NCBI GenBank assembly: GCA_937138495.1 | Contig: CAKZPE010000094.1 | Location: 1-64,000 of the forward strand | Length of the DNA stretch: 64,000 nt | Origin: an uncultured Oceanospirillaceae bacterium | GTDB taxonomy: Bacteria; Pseudomonadota; Gammaproteobacteria; Pseudomonadales; Balneatricaceae | Reading direction: 5' to 3' | The notes under the pieces: generated by a model | What the model was told of the DNA's origin: nothing | Databases searched by the model: none | What the model saw: the letters and a program-made list of their open reading frames with translations, nothing else | Shown: positions 25,370 through 34,522 of the stretch, piece by piece | Layout: each line of letters opens with the position of its first letter | Numbering within the stretch: position 1 is the stretch's first letter | Translations under genes and position numbers: made by a program

Positions 25370-25710
25370 TCAGTTAGTTTCCTTTTCATACATGAATTTT
25401 AAACTTAACGATTTATTAAGATTTATTACACTCGTATTTTAGTATCTCAGGATCATGGTAAAACTAAATATTATATTTTTTTTACTATTACCTGATCTTT
25501 AACTATCAATACAAGCGTGAATATTTTTATTTTAGAGCAAAGCGAATATAGCTATAAAAAAACGAAACTTAAATATCTTTCAGACAGCGCTGTCATTTTC
25601 CTCCAATAAAAACGAGCATGCGCACTTTGATAACTGACTGCGCATCATATCTGCACAGCAAAATCCCTAAGTGCTTAATATGTAACGTGCCACAAGAAAA
25701 CGCAAGGCAT
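25370..25710. other. AT-rich intergenic stretch without recognisable features
   Basis: About 340 bases between the DUF4124 gene start and the terminator at 25711. Composition is like the AT-rich island to the left and no convincing frame is present. It probably holds the DUF4124 promoter on the minus strand; no clear boxes were picked. Confidence 0.4.
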
Positions 25711-25753
25711 AAAAAAGCCCCTGCGGGAGACCTTCTGAAACTCCGGCAGGGGC
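25711..25753 (-). terminator. Terminator of the seven-gene catabolic operon
   Basis: On the minus strand GCCCCTGCCGGAG (25753-25741) pairs with CTCCCGCAGGGGC (25729-25717) with one mismatch region, and six T residues follow (25716-25711). It closes the operon about 20 bases after the stop at 25774. Confidence 0.88.
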
Positions 25754-25773
25754 CTGACCAACACAGTAAGTAG

Positions 25774-27405
25774 TTAGCTGCTCATATCATCCAGAATCAT
25801 CTGCGCACCTTTTTCACCGATCATCATTGATGGTGCTGAGGTGTTACCGCTGATCAGGGTTGGCATCACTGAGGCATCCATGACCCGCAGATTTTGCATG
25901 CCTTTCACCTTAAGAGTATCCGGGGCGACCACGGCCATCTCATCCACACCCATTTTGCAGGTGCCGACCGGATGGTACACCGTGGTGGTGGTGTCCCGCA
26001 GGTATTCAAGAATTTCTTCATCAGTCTGGATGTGTTTGCCCGGCGCCATTTCTTCGCCGCGCAGGTGATCAAACTCAGAGGAAGCCAGAATTTCACGGGC
26101 CTTCTTCACCCCTTCCACCAGCAGTTCCTGATCCCGCTTATCCGCAAAGAAGTTATGGTCAATCAGCACATTACGGCAAGTGCCGTCATTGGCCAGCTTC
26201 ACAGTGCCGGCACTGCGCGGGCGCAGTACGCAGGTGAACACGGAGTAGCCATGGCCGTATTCAAACTTCTTGCCCCGGTGGCTGCGATACAGCGGCGTGA
26301 AGTGGAACTGAATGTCCGGGTCAGCATCGGCCGAACCGGGCTCCGCTTCTTCCGCCAGTCGGGTCCTGGCAAAGCCACCGGCTTCCACGTAGTTAGTGGT
26401 CCACCAGCCTTTACGGCTGAATAAGTATTTGAACGGTGCCGGCAGAATATGCGGTAACAGGGTACCGGCGGATATGCCGATGGTGTCGGATTTATCGGAA
26501 CGTACCGTCACCATGCTGTCCACATGGTCCTGCAGGTTTTCACCCACGCCCGGCACATGCTGATGGCATTCAATGCCCAGCGCCTTAAGTTGCTCCCGGT
26601 CACCGATCCCGGAGGCCAGCAGAATACGGGGGGATACAATGGTACCGGCACTCAGAATCACTTCTTTACTGGCCTGAATCGTTTCCGGCGTCCCCTTCAC
26701 TTCGGCATTCAGCCCGGTAACCCGGTCGCCCTCAATGATCAGAGACACCACTTCGGTGTGGGTCATAATGGTCAGGTTTGACCGTGACAATACCGGTTCA
26801 ACAAAGGCCGTATAGCTGCTTTCCCGCTTACCCCGGCGCTGCTTCACGTCGTAAATGCCTAAGCCCAGCTGAGTATCAGCATTAAAGTCAGTATTTTCCG
26901 GCAGGCCAGCCGCCTGCCCTGCTTTTACAAATATGCGCCCCACCGGACTCGGGTCCTGTGGTTTGGTCACACTCAGTTCACCGGTTGAGCCGTGGAAATT
27001 ACTGCTCTGACCGTTCTGGTTGGCTTCCAGCTTTTTAAATACCGGCAACACATCGGAATATGACCAGCCCGCGCAGCCCAGCTTTTCCCAACCGTCGTAG
27101 TCGTTACGGTTACCGCGGATGTATACCATGCTGTTGATTGCACTGGAGCCGCCCAGAGCTTTACCCCGGTTAACCATCATAGTGCGGTTGTTCAGGTGTT
27201 TCTGAGGGACGCCTTCAAAGGTATAGTCATATTTCTTGTTGCCATACAGGCCAAAGATCCCTGCCGGAATAGTCACCCAGGGGCTTTTATCGCTGCCGCC
27301 CGCTTCAATCAGACAGACGCTGACCGACGGATCGGCGGTCAGCCGGTTAGCCACCACGCAACCGGCAGAGCCGGCACCGACAATGATGTAATCAAATGAC
27401 TTCAT
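25774..27405 (-). CDS. GMC-family alcohol oxidoreductase (choline-dehydrogenase-like)
   Basis: A 543-residue FAD enzyme of the glucose-methanol-choline family. The dinucleotide fold YIIVGAGSAGCVVANRL is at the N-terminus, the GMC signature 1 appears as NRGKALGGSSAINSMVYIRG (about 79-98), signature 2 as GTIVSPRILLASGIG (about 254-268), and the active-site His/His or His/Asn pair lies in the end region (VYHPVGTCKMG and SGNTSAPSMMIGEK). It oxidises a primary alcohol to an aldehyde. It is the last gene of the operon, 13 bases after an aldehyde dehydrogenase gene. Annotation as choline dehydrogenase is possible, but no betaine genes are adjacent, and I infer an amino-alcohol-type substrate. Confidence 0.92.
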   Translation of the reverse strand: MKSFDYIIVGAGSAGCVVANRLTADPSVSVCLIEAGGSDKSPWVTIPAGIFGLYGNKKYDYTFEGVPQKHLNNRTMMVNRGKALGGSSAINSMVYIRGNRNDYDGWEKLGCAGWSYSDVLPVFKKLEANQNGQSSNFHGSTGELSVTKPQDPSPVGRIFVKAGQAAGLPENTDFNADTQLGLGIYDVKQRRGKRESSYTAFVEPVLSRSNLTIMTHTEVVSLIIEGDRVTGLNAEVKGTPETIQASKEVILSAGTIVSPRILLASGIGDREQLKALGIECHQHVPGVGENLQDHVDSMVTVRSDKSDTIGISAGTLLPHILPAPFKYLFSRKGWWTTNYVEAGGFARTRLAEEAEPGSADADPDIQFHFTPLYRSHRGKKFEYGHGYSVFTCVLRPRSAGTVKLANDGTCRNVLIDHNFFADKRDQELLVEGVKKAREILASSEFDHLRGEEMAPGKHIQTDEEILEYLRDTTTTVYHPVGTCKMGVDEMAVVAPDTLKVKGMQNLRVMDASVMPTLISGNTSAPSMMIGEKGAQMILDDMSS

Positions 27406-27418
27406 TGCTTACCCGCCA

Positions 27419-28813
27419 TCAGTCTGTAGAGGTTTTAAAGTGAAAGCTTTTCGGCCGGGTCAGGGCGTCAAATCCCAGGGTCGACAGGGAACAGCCACGG
27501 CCGGTATCTTTCACGCCGGTCCAGGCCAGTGCCGGATCGAGATAGTCACAGCGGTTCATAAACACGGTACCGGTTTCCAGCTGCGGTGCGATGCGTTCAG
27601 CGGCGTCCAGATCTTCCGTCCAGATACCGGCGGTCAGACCGAATTCTGAATCGTTCATCAGGGCGATGGCTTCTTCATCACCGGACACTTTAATCACCCC
27701 GACTACCGGGCCAAAGCTCTCGTCAGTCATCACGGACATTTCGTGGGTCACATTCGACAGCACCTGCGGTGCCATGTAGGCAGACCCCGGCTGATCCAGT
27801 TCAAACTGGCGGGTGTCCACATGGGTCTGCGCCCCTGCTGCAACCGCATCCGCAATCTGCTGGCGCACAAAGTCTGCCGCAGCAGGTTTAATCATCGGGC
27901 CAAGGTTGGTTGCGGCTTCCAGTGGGTTACCCAGTACATAAGCCTGACCTGCCGCCGCTAACCCGGCCACCAGTTCATCATGAATGCTCTCGTGTACGTA
28001 GATACGCTCAATGCTGCAACAGGACTGGCCACTGTTGAAGAAGGCACCGTCCGCCAGATTCTCAATGGTATACGGCAGATTGGCATCCGCCCGTACATAG
28101 GCAGGGTCTTTGCCGCCCAGCTCCAGCCCCAGCGGGATAAACTGCCCCGCTGCTGCTTGTTCCATCGCCTTGCCGCCCCCGACAGAGCCGGTGAAGCACA
28201 CCATATCCACATTACCGGAGCCAATCAGTTCGCTGGTGGCGTCATGGTCCAGCACAATATGTTGGAAGACGCCCTCCGGCAGCCCTGCCTGATCAAAGGC
28301 GTCCTGAATACGTTCCGCTACCAGCAGGGTATTCGCCGCATGTTTAAGTACTACAGCGTTACCGGCCAGCAGCGCAGGAATCACTGAATTAAGGGCAGTC
28401 ATAAACGGGAAATTCCACGGGGCAATCGTCATGATAACGCCCAGCGGTTCCTTGCTGATCTTACGGGCAAAGCCTGGCTTTTCACCGGGATCTACAGGGC
28501 TGAGGGATTCTTCAGCAACAGAGATCATATAACGGGCCCGCTCTTCCAGACCGCGCACTTCACCGGCGCCCTGGCTGACAGGACGTCCCATCTGCCAGGC
28601 CAGTTCTTCAGCAATGCGGTCACTCATCGCCACCATGGCATCTACAGCAGCGGTGCAGTAGGCGCAACGCTCCGCGACGCTTAGCTGTGCCCAGCTGTGC
28701 TGTGCCAGCTTACTGCGTGCAAATAACGCGGTTACCTGTTCCGCATCGGCCACCGGGCGTTCAGCGTAAACACTGCCATCAACCGGTGAAACACTCTGGA
28801 TTTTATTCATCAT
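27419..28813 (-). CDS. NAD(P)-dependent aldehyde dehydrogenase
   Basis: About 464 residues from the ATG at 28813; a TTG one codon earlier and an ATG one codon later are alternatives. The Rossmann region has TIAPWNFPFMTALNSVIPAL (near 130) and FTGSVGGGKAMEQAA (near 206). The general base Glu is in LELGGKDPAYV (near 231) and the catalytic Cys in NSGQSCCSIERIYV (near 265). The length is typical of the succinate-semialdehyde/gamma-glutamyl-aldehyde group. It would convert the aldehyde made by the GMC enzyme to the acid. It lies 13 bases before the GMC gene and about 190 bases after the synthetase-like gene. Confidence 0.93.
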   Translation of the reverse strand: MMNKIQSVSPVDGSVYAERPVADAEQVTALFARSKLAQHSWAQLSVAERCAYCTAAVDAMVAMSDRIAEELAWQMGRPVSQGAGEVRGLEERARYMISVAEESLSPVDPGEKPGFARKISKEPLGVIMTIAPWNFPFMTALNSVIPALLAGNAVVLKHAANTLLVAERIQDAFDQAGLPEGVFQHIVLDHDATSELIGSGNVDMVCFTGSVGGGKAMEQAAAGQFIPLGLELGGKDPAYVRADANLPYTIENLADGAFFNSGQSCCSIERIYVHESIHDELVAGLAAAGQAYVLGNPLEAATNLGPMIKPAAADFVRQQIADAVAAGAQTHVDTRQFELDQPGSAYMAPQVLSNVTHEMSVMTDESFGPVVGVIKVSGDEEAIALMNDSEFGLTAGIWTEDLDAAERIAPQLETGTVFMNRCDYLDPALAWTGVKDTGRGCSLSTLGFDALTRPKSFHFKTSTD

Positions 28814-29000
28814 CAATTACTCAGATTTTTGCTCCGCCGGGTACTGGCAGAACGTGCTTTTCAGCTTTCAAATATAAGTGCCGCTGCAACCTGCATAACC
28901 ATTCTGTTGCTCCCCTAAGCACAGGCTGAATAAATTCCGGGGGGATATTCATTCAGACAATGTTCTTCGCAGATTACAGCGACAACGACCCGGTTGCGCC

Positions 29001-30365
29001 TTATGCCCGTTCAAACCCGCGGGCAACTTCCCAGTCGGTGACGCGCTTGTCATGTTCTTTCTGTTCCCAGCGGGCAGCATGCACGTAATGATCAATCACA
29101 TCATCACCAAAAGCTTCCCGCAGCATGGTGGATTCGTTCATCTTCTCCGCCGCTTCACGCAGGGTCTTCGGCACTTCACGGGCATTCTCGCCAGCATAGG
29201 CATCACCTACAAATTCAGGTTCCAACGCAAGTTTTTGCTCGATACCGGCAATACCTGCGGCCAGTTGTCCGGCCAGTGCCAGATACGGATTCAGATCCGC
29301 TCCGCCAATCCGGCATTCGATACGGATAGCTTTAGTGCCTTCGCCACACAGACGGAAGCCGGCCGTGCGGTTATCCAGGCTCCACACCGCTTTGGTCGGC
29401 GCAAAGGTACCTTCCTGGAAGCGTTTGTAAGAATTGACGTAAGGCGCCAGCAGGCAGGTAACGTCATCCGCATGGGCCAGCAGGCCAGCCAGATACTGAC
29501 ACATCAGTTCCGACATGCCGTGGGGGCGGCTTTCATCCAGAAACAGCGGCTGGCCATCCGTACTCCACATTGACTGGTGCACGTGAGATGAACTGCCCGC
29601 GGCATCATCATGCCATTTCGCCATGAAAGTCACGGCCTTACCGTGCTGCCAGGCGATTTCTTTACAGGCGTTCTTCACAATTGAATGCTGGTCAGCCGTC
29701 ACCAGTGCTTTATCGTACTTAACGTTCAGTTCTTCCTGACCGGCAGAGGCTTCACCTTTGGAGCATTCAACGGCAATGCCGGCACCGTAAACACCGTTAC
29801 GCATAGCGCGAATCACTTCTTCTTCCTTAGTAGTCTGGAAGATGTGGTAATCCTCATTGTATGAGCTGGCCAGCTGCATATCCCGGTAGCCGGTTTTACA
29901 GGCATCCGAATAGCTCTGATCAAACAGGAAGAACTCCAGTTCAGTGGCCATCATTGGCTCGATGCCCATCGCCGCCAGACGGTCGATCTGCTTGCGCAGA
30001 ATGGCCCGTGGCGAATGCGGCACCGGATTATGGTGGTGATCCAGTACATCGCACAGCACCAGTGCAGTGCCTTCCAGCCATGGCACCCGGCGCAGAGTGC
30101 TCATGTCCGGTTTCATCACGTAGTCTCCGTAGCCGGCTTCCCAGCTGGTGGACTTATAACCTTCTACGGTTTCCATTTCCAAATCGGTGGCCAGCAGGTA
30201 GTTACAGGAGTGAGTCTCTTCCACCGCATGATTAATGAAGTAATCCGCGTGGAAGCGCTTCCCCATCAGGCGCCCCTGCATGTCGATCTGGCAGGCCAGC
30301 ACAGTGTCAATGCTTCCTGCCGCAAATTCTTGTTTTAATTGTTCCAGCGTCAGCATACCGCTCAT
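29001..30365 (-). CDS. Glutamine synthetase-like gamma-glutamyl-amide ligase
   Basis: A cytosolic protein of about 454 residues; ATG 30365 is chosen because GAGGA lies six bases before it (ATG 30371 is also in frame). The beta-Grasp and catalytic domains of the glutamine-synthetase family are present: ATELEFFLFD (metal Glu), GQEELNVKYDKAL, the SSSHVHQSMW ATP-loop region, NSYKRFQEGTFAPTKAVW, and IRIECRIGGADLNPYLALA. The type is that of PuuA, IpuC and GlnA3/4, which use ATP to join glutamate to an amine. The amine cannot be read from sequence. Its position between an amidohydrolase and two oxidising enzymes indicates a catabolic, not assimilatory, role. Confidence 0.92.
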   Translation of the reverse strand: MSGMLTLEQLKQEFAAGSIDTVLACQIDMQGRLMGKRFHADYFINHAVEETHSCNYLLATDLEMETVEGYKSTSWEAGYGDYVMKPDMSTLRRVPWLEGTALVLCDVLDHHHNPVPHSPRAILRKQIDRLAAMGIEPMMATELEFFLFDQSYSDACKTGYRDMQLASSYNEDYHIFQTTKEEEVIRAMRNGVYGAGIAVECSKGEASAGQEELNVKYDKALVTADQHSIVKNACKEIAWQHGKAVTFMAKWHDDAAGSSSHVHQSMWSTDGQPLFLDESRPHGMSELMCQYLAGLLAHADDVTCLLAPYVNSYKRFQEGTFAPTKAVWSLDNRTAGFRLCGEGTKAIRIECRIGGADLNPYLALAGQLAAGIAGIEQKLALEPEFVGDAYAGENAREVPKTLREAAEKMNESTMLREAFGDDVIDHYVHAARWEQKEHDKRVTDWEVARGFERA

Positions 30366-30403
30366 GGTCATTCCTCTTTTATCCGGCTGTGTCTTTACAC
30401 AGC

Positions 30404-31174
30404 TTAATTCTTATTCGTCAACGTATTCAGCGTGGCAGCAATCAGCGCGGTCCAGATATCCTGGCCTTCCTCATCACTGACCAGATCATTGCGTACTTCC
30501 AGCATGACATTCTGCAGCTGCTGGTCATCCCCGTGCCGGGTAACCATATGCAGTACCGGATCAGACGGCCCGTAAGGCTCATTCATCCGGATATCAAAAC
30601 CGCTGTTATTCAGCTCAGCATATTTATGCGCCACCCGCAGAAAGTCTGCGGCAAAGGCATTCTCTTCATGGCAGATCACCCCCAGCTGTACTGCCCGGGT
30701 CTGGCCCATAAATACCGGTGTAAAACTGTGGATGGTCACCAGTACGGTATTACGGCCCGCCGCTTTGCGCTCTGCAATCTGCCCGGCAATGGCATTATGA
30801 AACGGCTCATAAATGCCCTGTACACGATAATTACGTGCTTCCGGCGTCAGGTCTTTATTGCCCGGTATTTCCGTCACTTCACTCAGCGGCGGCACCGCGC
30901 TCGGCTCACTGGGAGGCCGGTTACAGTCATACAGCAAACGTGAATAATGCTGCAGGATAAGACTGGCATCCAGTGCCTCGCTGAGTTTACGCGCCAGCTC
31001 CGCGGCACCGATGTCCCAGCCGATATGGCTGAGACGTTCCTGTTCACTTAACCCCAGATTGGCAAAGCTGTCCGGGATATAATTGCTGGCGTGTTCACAC
31101 ACCAGCAACACATCAGAACGGCCATGGGGGTTAACCAGATCTGCCGGCGATTGTTCTAAACCTTGCATCACCAC
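30404..31174 (-). CDS. N-formylglutamate amidohydrolase family enzyme
   Basis: A 256-residue zinc hydrolase of the N-formylglutamate deformylase (HutG) family; GTG at 31174 is preferred since GGAG lies upstream at a good distance. Family motifs VLLVCEHASNYIP (about 22-34), YDCNRPP and VTIHSFTPVF are seen. Histidine-utilisation genes are absent, so deformylation of N-formylglutamate is unlikely to be its job. In an operon with a gamma-glutamyl ligase it may instead release glutamate from the final gamma-glutamyl product. That is inference. It lies 30-32 bases from both neighbours. Confidence 0.88.
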   Translation of the reverse strand: MVMQGLEQSPADLVNPHGRSDVLLVCEHASNYIPDSFANLGLSEQERLSHIGWDIGAAELARKLSEALDASLILQHYSRLLYDCNRPPSEPSAVPPLSEVTEIPGNKDLTPEARNYRVQGIYEPFHNAIAGQIAERKAAGRNTVLVTIHSFTPVFMGQTRAVQLGVICHEENAFAADFLRVAHKYAELNNSGFDIRMNEPYGPSDPVLHMVTRHGDDQQLQNVMLEVRNDLVSDEEGQDIWTALIAATLNTLTNKN

Positions 31175-31204
31175 AGTGTTAAATCTCCTGTCGTTCCGTC
31201 GTCA

Positions 31205-32533
31205 TTATTTCGCACCGTAAATCAGTTCCGGCAACCACAACGTCAGCTGCGGGAATGCCATCAGCAGTAGCAGCGCCAATACCATGATCGAGACAAACGG
31301 CGTGATCGATTTGTAAATATCCATCAGCCCCACTTCTTTCGGTGCCATGGCCTTCATCAGGAACAGGTTATAACCGAACGGCGGTGTCATATACGCAATC
31401 TGACAGGTAACGGTATACAGTACGCCGTACCAGATCGGGTTGAACTCAAGCGCAATGATCAGCGGAATATACAGCGGCGCAACAATCACCAGCATCGCGG
31501 TATCATCCAGGAACATTCCCATAATGATGTACGACAACTGCATCATCAGCAGCACTTCCCATGGGCTCAGGCCCCACTCTTCCAGAAACAGTGCTTCAAT
31601 GGCTTTTACCGCACCCAGGCCATCAAATACCGCACCGAAACACAGCGCCGCCATGATGATCCACATAAACATGCAGCTCACACCCAGGGTTTTACGCAGT
31701 GTGGTGTGAATCAGACGGAAACTTAACCGGCCTTTGGCCAGCGCCGCCAGCATGGCGACCGCAGCCCCTACCGCCGAACATTCAACCAGACTGGTGTAGC
31801 CCATCAGGAATAAACCGATCACCGAAAAGATCACCAGTAATGGCAGGAAACCCGCGCCCAGCAAAAAGTACTTTTCTTTTGTGCTGTACTGGTCCCGCTC
31901 TTCCTTCGGTAACGGTGGCCCCAGCTCAGGCTGTATTTTGCAGCGAATCACAATGTAGGCAATGAACATGGTCGCCAGAATCAGACCCGGAATCACCCCT
32001 GCCAGCCACAGCTGACTCACCGGCTGACGGGCAATCATGCCGTACAGCACCAGAACGATACTTGGCGGCACCAGTATACCCAGCGAGCTGCCTGCCTGAA
32101 TCACACCGGTTACCATACGCTTGTCATAACCGCGCTTAAGCATTTCTGGCAGCGCGATACTGGTACCGATGGCCATTCCGGCCACACTCAGGCCGTTCAT
32201 CGCGGAGATTGCCACCATCAGCAAGATGGTGCCGATTCCCAGACCGCCTTTCAGCGAGCCCATCCAGACGTGTAACATTTTGTACAGGTCACCGGCGATA
32301 CCGGATTCCGACAGCATATAGCCCATAAATACAAACAGTGGCAGGGTCAGCAACGGATACCAGTTCATCAGTTTCATCGTGGCAGCAAATGCCATTTCTG
32401 AACCGCCGTCGCCCCACAGACCCAGTGCGGCAATCACTGCCACAAACCCTACAGCTCCAAACACCCGCTGGCCGGTTAGCAGCATCAGCATCAGGGTGGA
32501 GAACATCAGCAGGGCAATCATTTCATAACTCAT
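31205..32533 (-). CDS. TRAP transporter large permease (DctM)
   Basis: A 442-residue inner-membrane protein with about 12 membrane segments. DctM motifs include GQRVFGAVGFVA, PLFVFMGYMLSESGIAGDLY near residue 62, QAGSSLGILVPPSIVLVLYG near 147 and TPPFGYNLFLMKAM near the end. It is the sodium-coupled channel of a TRAP system. It overlaps the DctQ gene by four bases. The long cytoplasmic insert with a Lys-rich PKEERDQYSTKEKYF segment near 207 places it in the larger, 'mannitol/chloroaromatic' type DctM group. Confidence 0.95.
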   Translation of the reverse strand: MSYEMIALLMFSTLMLMLLTGQRVFGAVGFVAVIAALGLWGDGGSEMAFAATMKLMNWYPLLTLPLFVFMGYMLSESGIAGDLYKMLHVWMGSLKGGLGIGTILLMVAISAMNGLSVAGMAIGTSIALPEMLKRGYDKRMVTGVIQAGSSLGILVPPSIVLVLYGMIARQPVSQLWLAGVIPGLILATMFIAYIVIRCKIQPELGPPLPKEERDQYSTKEKYFLLGAGFLPLLVIFSVIGLFLMGYTSLVECSAVGAAVAMLAALAKGRLSFRLIHTTLRKTLGVSCMFMWIIMAALCFGAVFDGLGAVKAIEALFLEEWGLSPWEVLLMMQLSYIIMGMFLDDTAMLVIVAPLYIPLIIALEFNPIWYGVLYTVTCQIAYMTPPFGYNLFLMKAMAPKEVGLMDIYKSITPFVSIMVLALLLLMAFPQLTLWLPELIYGAK

Positions 32534-33075
32534 ACCGAGGTTTCCTCCGGGTGTTGCTCAACATCAAACGGCTTGCCCATCGCATCTGCGACATTCTGTG
32601 CAAAGGTTGCCAGGACCTGTAACAGCATCAGCAGGATACCGCCGGTCATGATCAGCTTGATCGGGGCCAGTGGTGGCGCCCAGGAAGAATAGTTCTTCTG
32701 CCCGTATTCAAGGGCATACATGCTGCTGGAGATTCCGCCGTAGAGCAGCATAATCAGATAAGTAATCAGACAGATGACTGTCAGTGCATCGGTAATAGCC
32801 TGCCGGCGGGGCGACCAGGTACCGTAGAAAACATCCATGCGAACGTGGGCATCCATTTGCATGGAGTAACCGCCACCCAGCAGATAATAAGCAGCCATAG
32901 TGAACTGCGCTGTTTCGATCACCCAGATCTGCGGTGATCCGATTCCCTTGGAGATGGATGAGAACAGCAAAATCGCCATCATCACCAGTACCAAGTACAT
33001 GGCAAAGATGCCCACCGTACGGTTGAACTTATAGATAAACCGTATGTAGGCCTGAATCGCGTTATACACAATCAC
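32530..33075 (-). CDS. TRAP transporter small permease (DctQ)
   Basis: A 181-residue membrane protein with four predicted helices, starting at GTG 33075. The DctQ signature is seen as WVIETAQFTMAAYYLLGGGY and HVRMDVFYG (the conserved 'hvrvD' block) at about 52-84. It pairs with DctM to form the membrane part of the TRAP system and overlaps dctM by four bases. A stable intergenic hairpin separates it from the binding-protein gene. Confidence 0.92.
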   Translation of the reverse strand: MIVYNAIQAYIRFIYKFNRTVGIFAMYLVLVMMAILLFSSISKGIGSPQIWVIETAQFTMAAYYLLGGGYSMQMDAHVRMDVFYGTWSPRRQAITDALTVICLITYLIMLLYGGISSSMYALEYGQKNYSSWAPPLAPIKLIMTGGILLMLLQVLATFAQNVADAMGKPFDVEQHPEETSV

Positions 33076-33099
33076 GTACCCAGATAGAAAACTGAAGAG

Positions 33100-33125
33100 C
33101 CCCCTCCGGGCATGGTAGGAGGGGG
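33100..33125 (-). promoter_or_regulatory. Intercistronic stem-loop between dctP and dctQ
   Basis: On the minus strand CCCCCTCC (33125-33118) pairs perfectly with GGAGGGGG (33107-33100) around a 10-base loop, with no T-run after it. Such stems commonly protect or partly end the message after a binding-protein gene, allowing more binding protein than permease. Confidence 0.65.
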
Positions 33126-33148
33126 ACTGAGATTACCGTCGCTGCGTA

Positions 33149-34201
33149 TCAGCTGTAACGGTAAGGACGACCGGCTTTTTCCATGGTCTCGTTGTACTTC
33201 TTGAAGATGTCGACCACCTTCTTGGCACGGTCGCTGGTAGCAGCCACTTCTTCCCAGTACTTCTTACCTTCCGCTTCAACCTGCGCCCATTCTTCATCAG
33301 GAATAGTCGTCAGTTCCATCTTGGTACCTTCCACACGCAGTTGCGCTTCACCACCCCAGTACCAGTACTGGCGATAGTAGTGTGAGCTGTCCATACACAG
33401 CTGCCACAACTCTTTCAGATGATCCGGCACTTTCGCCCAGGAATCAGAATTAGCGAAGAATGATCCGGCCCACGCACCGGAAATGTTGTTGGTCAGGAAG
33501 TAACCTGTCCCTTCTGCCCAGCCAGAGGTGTAATCCTCGGTAATACCGGACCAGGCAACGCCGTCCAGCTCGCCGGTTTGCAGAGCAACTTCCACATCTT
33601 CAAACGGCAGGGTTACCGGAATCACACCGAAGCGGTTCAGGAAACGGCCCGCGGTCGGGAAAGTGAATACCCGCTTACCTTTCAGATCTGCCAGGCTGCG
33701 AATCGGTTCTTTAGTGGCAAAGTGACACGGATCCCAGGCACCGGCACTCAGCCATTTAACGCCAACTTCGTCATACGCTTCCTGCCAGATTTCTTTCAGA
33801 CCGTACTGTTCGAACAGTACAGGTACATCCAGACTGTAACGGGTCGCAAACGGGAAGTAACCGCCGAATACGGAGATATCAACCGGCGCACCCATAGAGT
33901 CATCATCGCTCTGAACCGCATCGATGGTGCCTTTTTGCAAGGCACGGAACAGTTCAGGGGTAGGTACCAGCTGGTCGGCATAGTACAGCTCAATTTCCAT
34001 CTCACCGTTGGCAGCCTTGTTGAATGCATCAACAGCAGGCTTGATGACATGCGCACCCAGAGCGGCACCGGCATAGGTCTGTAAACGCCACTTGATCGGC
34101 GCGGCTTTCGCCTGAACATACGGCGCGCTGACCGCAGCAGCAGCTGTCGCTGCACCACCAACGACCGCCTTCTTTATAAACTCGCGTTTATTCTTATTCA
34201 T
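33149..34201 (-). CDS. TRAP transporter substrate-binding protein (DctP)
   Basis: A 350-residue periplasmic binding protein, first gene of the operon. The signal NKNKREFIKKAVVGGAATA resembles a twin-arginine leader with KR in place of RR. The domain begins WRLQTYAGAALGAHVIKP, with the ligand region LADLKGKRVFTFPTAGRFLNRFG holding the conserved Arg that binds a carboxylate, and LDGVAWSGITEDY. Aromatic residues are frequent (W176, W232, W266 and others), more like the TakP/DctP7-type group than dicarboxylate binders. The ligand is unknown; the operon context suggests an amine-containing compound. Confidence 0.92.
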   Translation of the reverse strand: MNKNKREFIKKAVVGGAATAAAAVSAPYVQAKAAPIKWRLQTYAGAALGAHVIKPAVDAFNKAANGEMEIELYYADQLVPTPELFRALQKGTIDAVQSDDDSMGAPVDISVFGGYFPFATRYSLDVPVLFEQYGLKEIWQEAYDEVGVKWLSAGAWDPCHFATKEPIRSLADLKGKRVFTFPTAGRFLNRFGVIPVTLPFEDVEVALQTGELDGVAWSGITEDYTSGWAEGTGYFLTNNISGAWAGSFFANSDSWAKVPDHLKELWQLCMDSSHYYRQYWYWGGEAQLRVEGTKMELTTIPDEEWAQVEAEGKKYWEEVAATSDRAKKVVDIFKKYNETMEKAGRPYRYS

Positions 34202-34300
34202 TATCTGTCCTCTGCTGAATCAGCAAGATTATTTTTTTTGTATTACGAACGTCACGAATCTTATCCAACTTACATCCAACCTGAGCAGTAAGCCGGCAGG

Positions 34301-34366
34301 ATGTAAACATTTATACATTACATATTTTACTTGTCAATTTTTTTATGTAAGGTAAATTACATGTAA
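34301..34366 (-). promoter_or_regulatory. Promoter of the dctP operon with clustered ATGTAA/TTACAT palindromes
   Basis: On the minus strand TTGACA (34337-34332) and TATAAA (34315-34310) are separated by 16 bases, a strong sigma-70 promoter. ATGTAA (34301-34306) and TTACAT (34318-34323) form an inverted repeat that spans the -10. A second pair, ATGTAA (34345-34350) and TTACAT (34357-34362), lies just upstream of the -35, and TTACATGTAA (34357-34366) is itself a perfect palindrome. The pattern is a likely operator set for the divergent RpiR protein. Confidence 0.7.
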
Positions 34367-34522
34367 AGATTCTTACCCCGTAACCGTACCGGGGACAGAT
34401 TCATACAGCCGGAGAACAAGACTGCCGTACCAGAAAAGTACTAAAGAAAGCACCAGAGAGACGTGCGAATAAATGCAGCAAAACGTTGTAGAATAGCGCC
34501 CGACCGCCACCTGACCACGAGT

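Noticed and set aside
25774..27405. Choline-to-betaine (bet) operon
   Set aside because: The GMC enzyme and aldehyde dehydrogenase resemble BetA and BetB in kind, but betI and a choline transporter are absent, the aldehyde dehydrogenase is not clearly BetB, and the operon includes a gamma-glutamyl ligase and TRAP genes.
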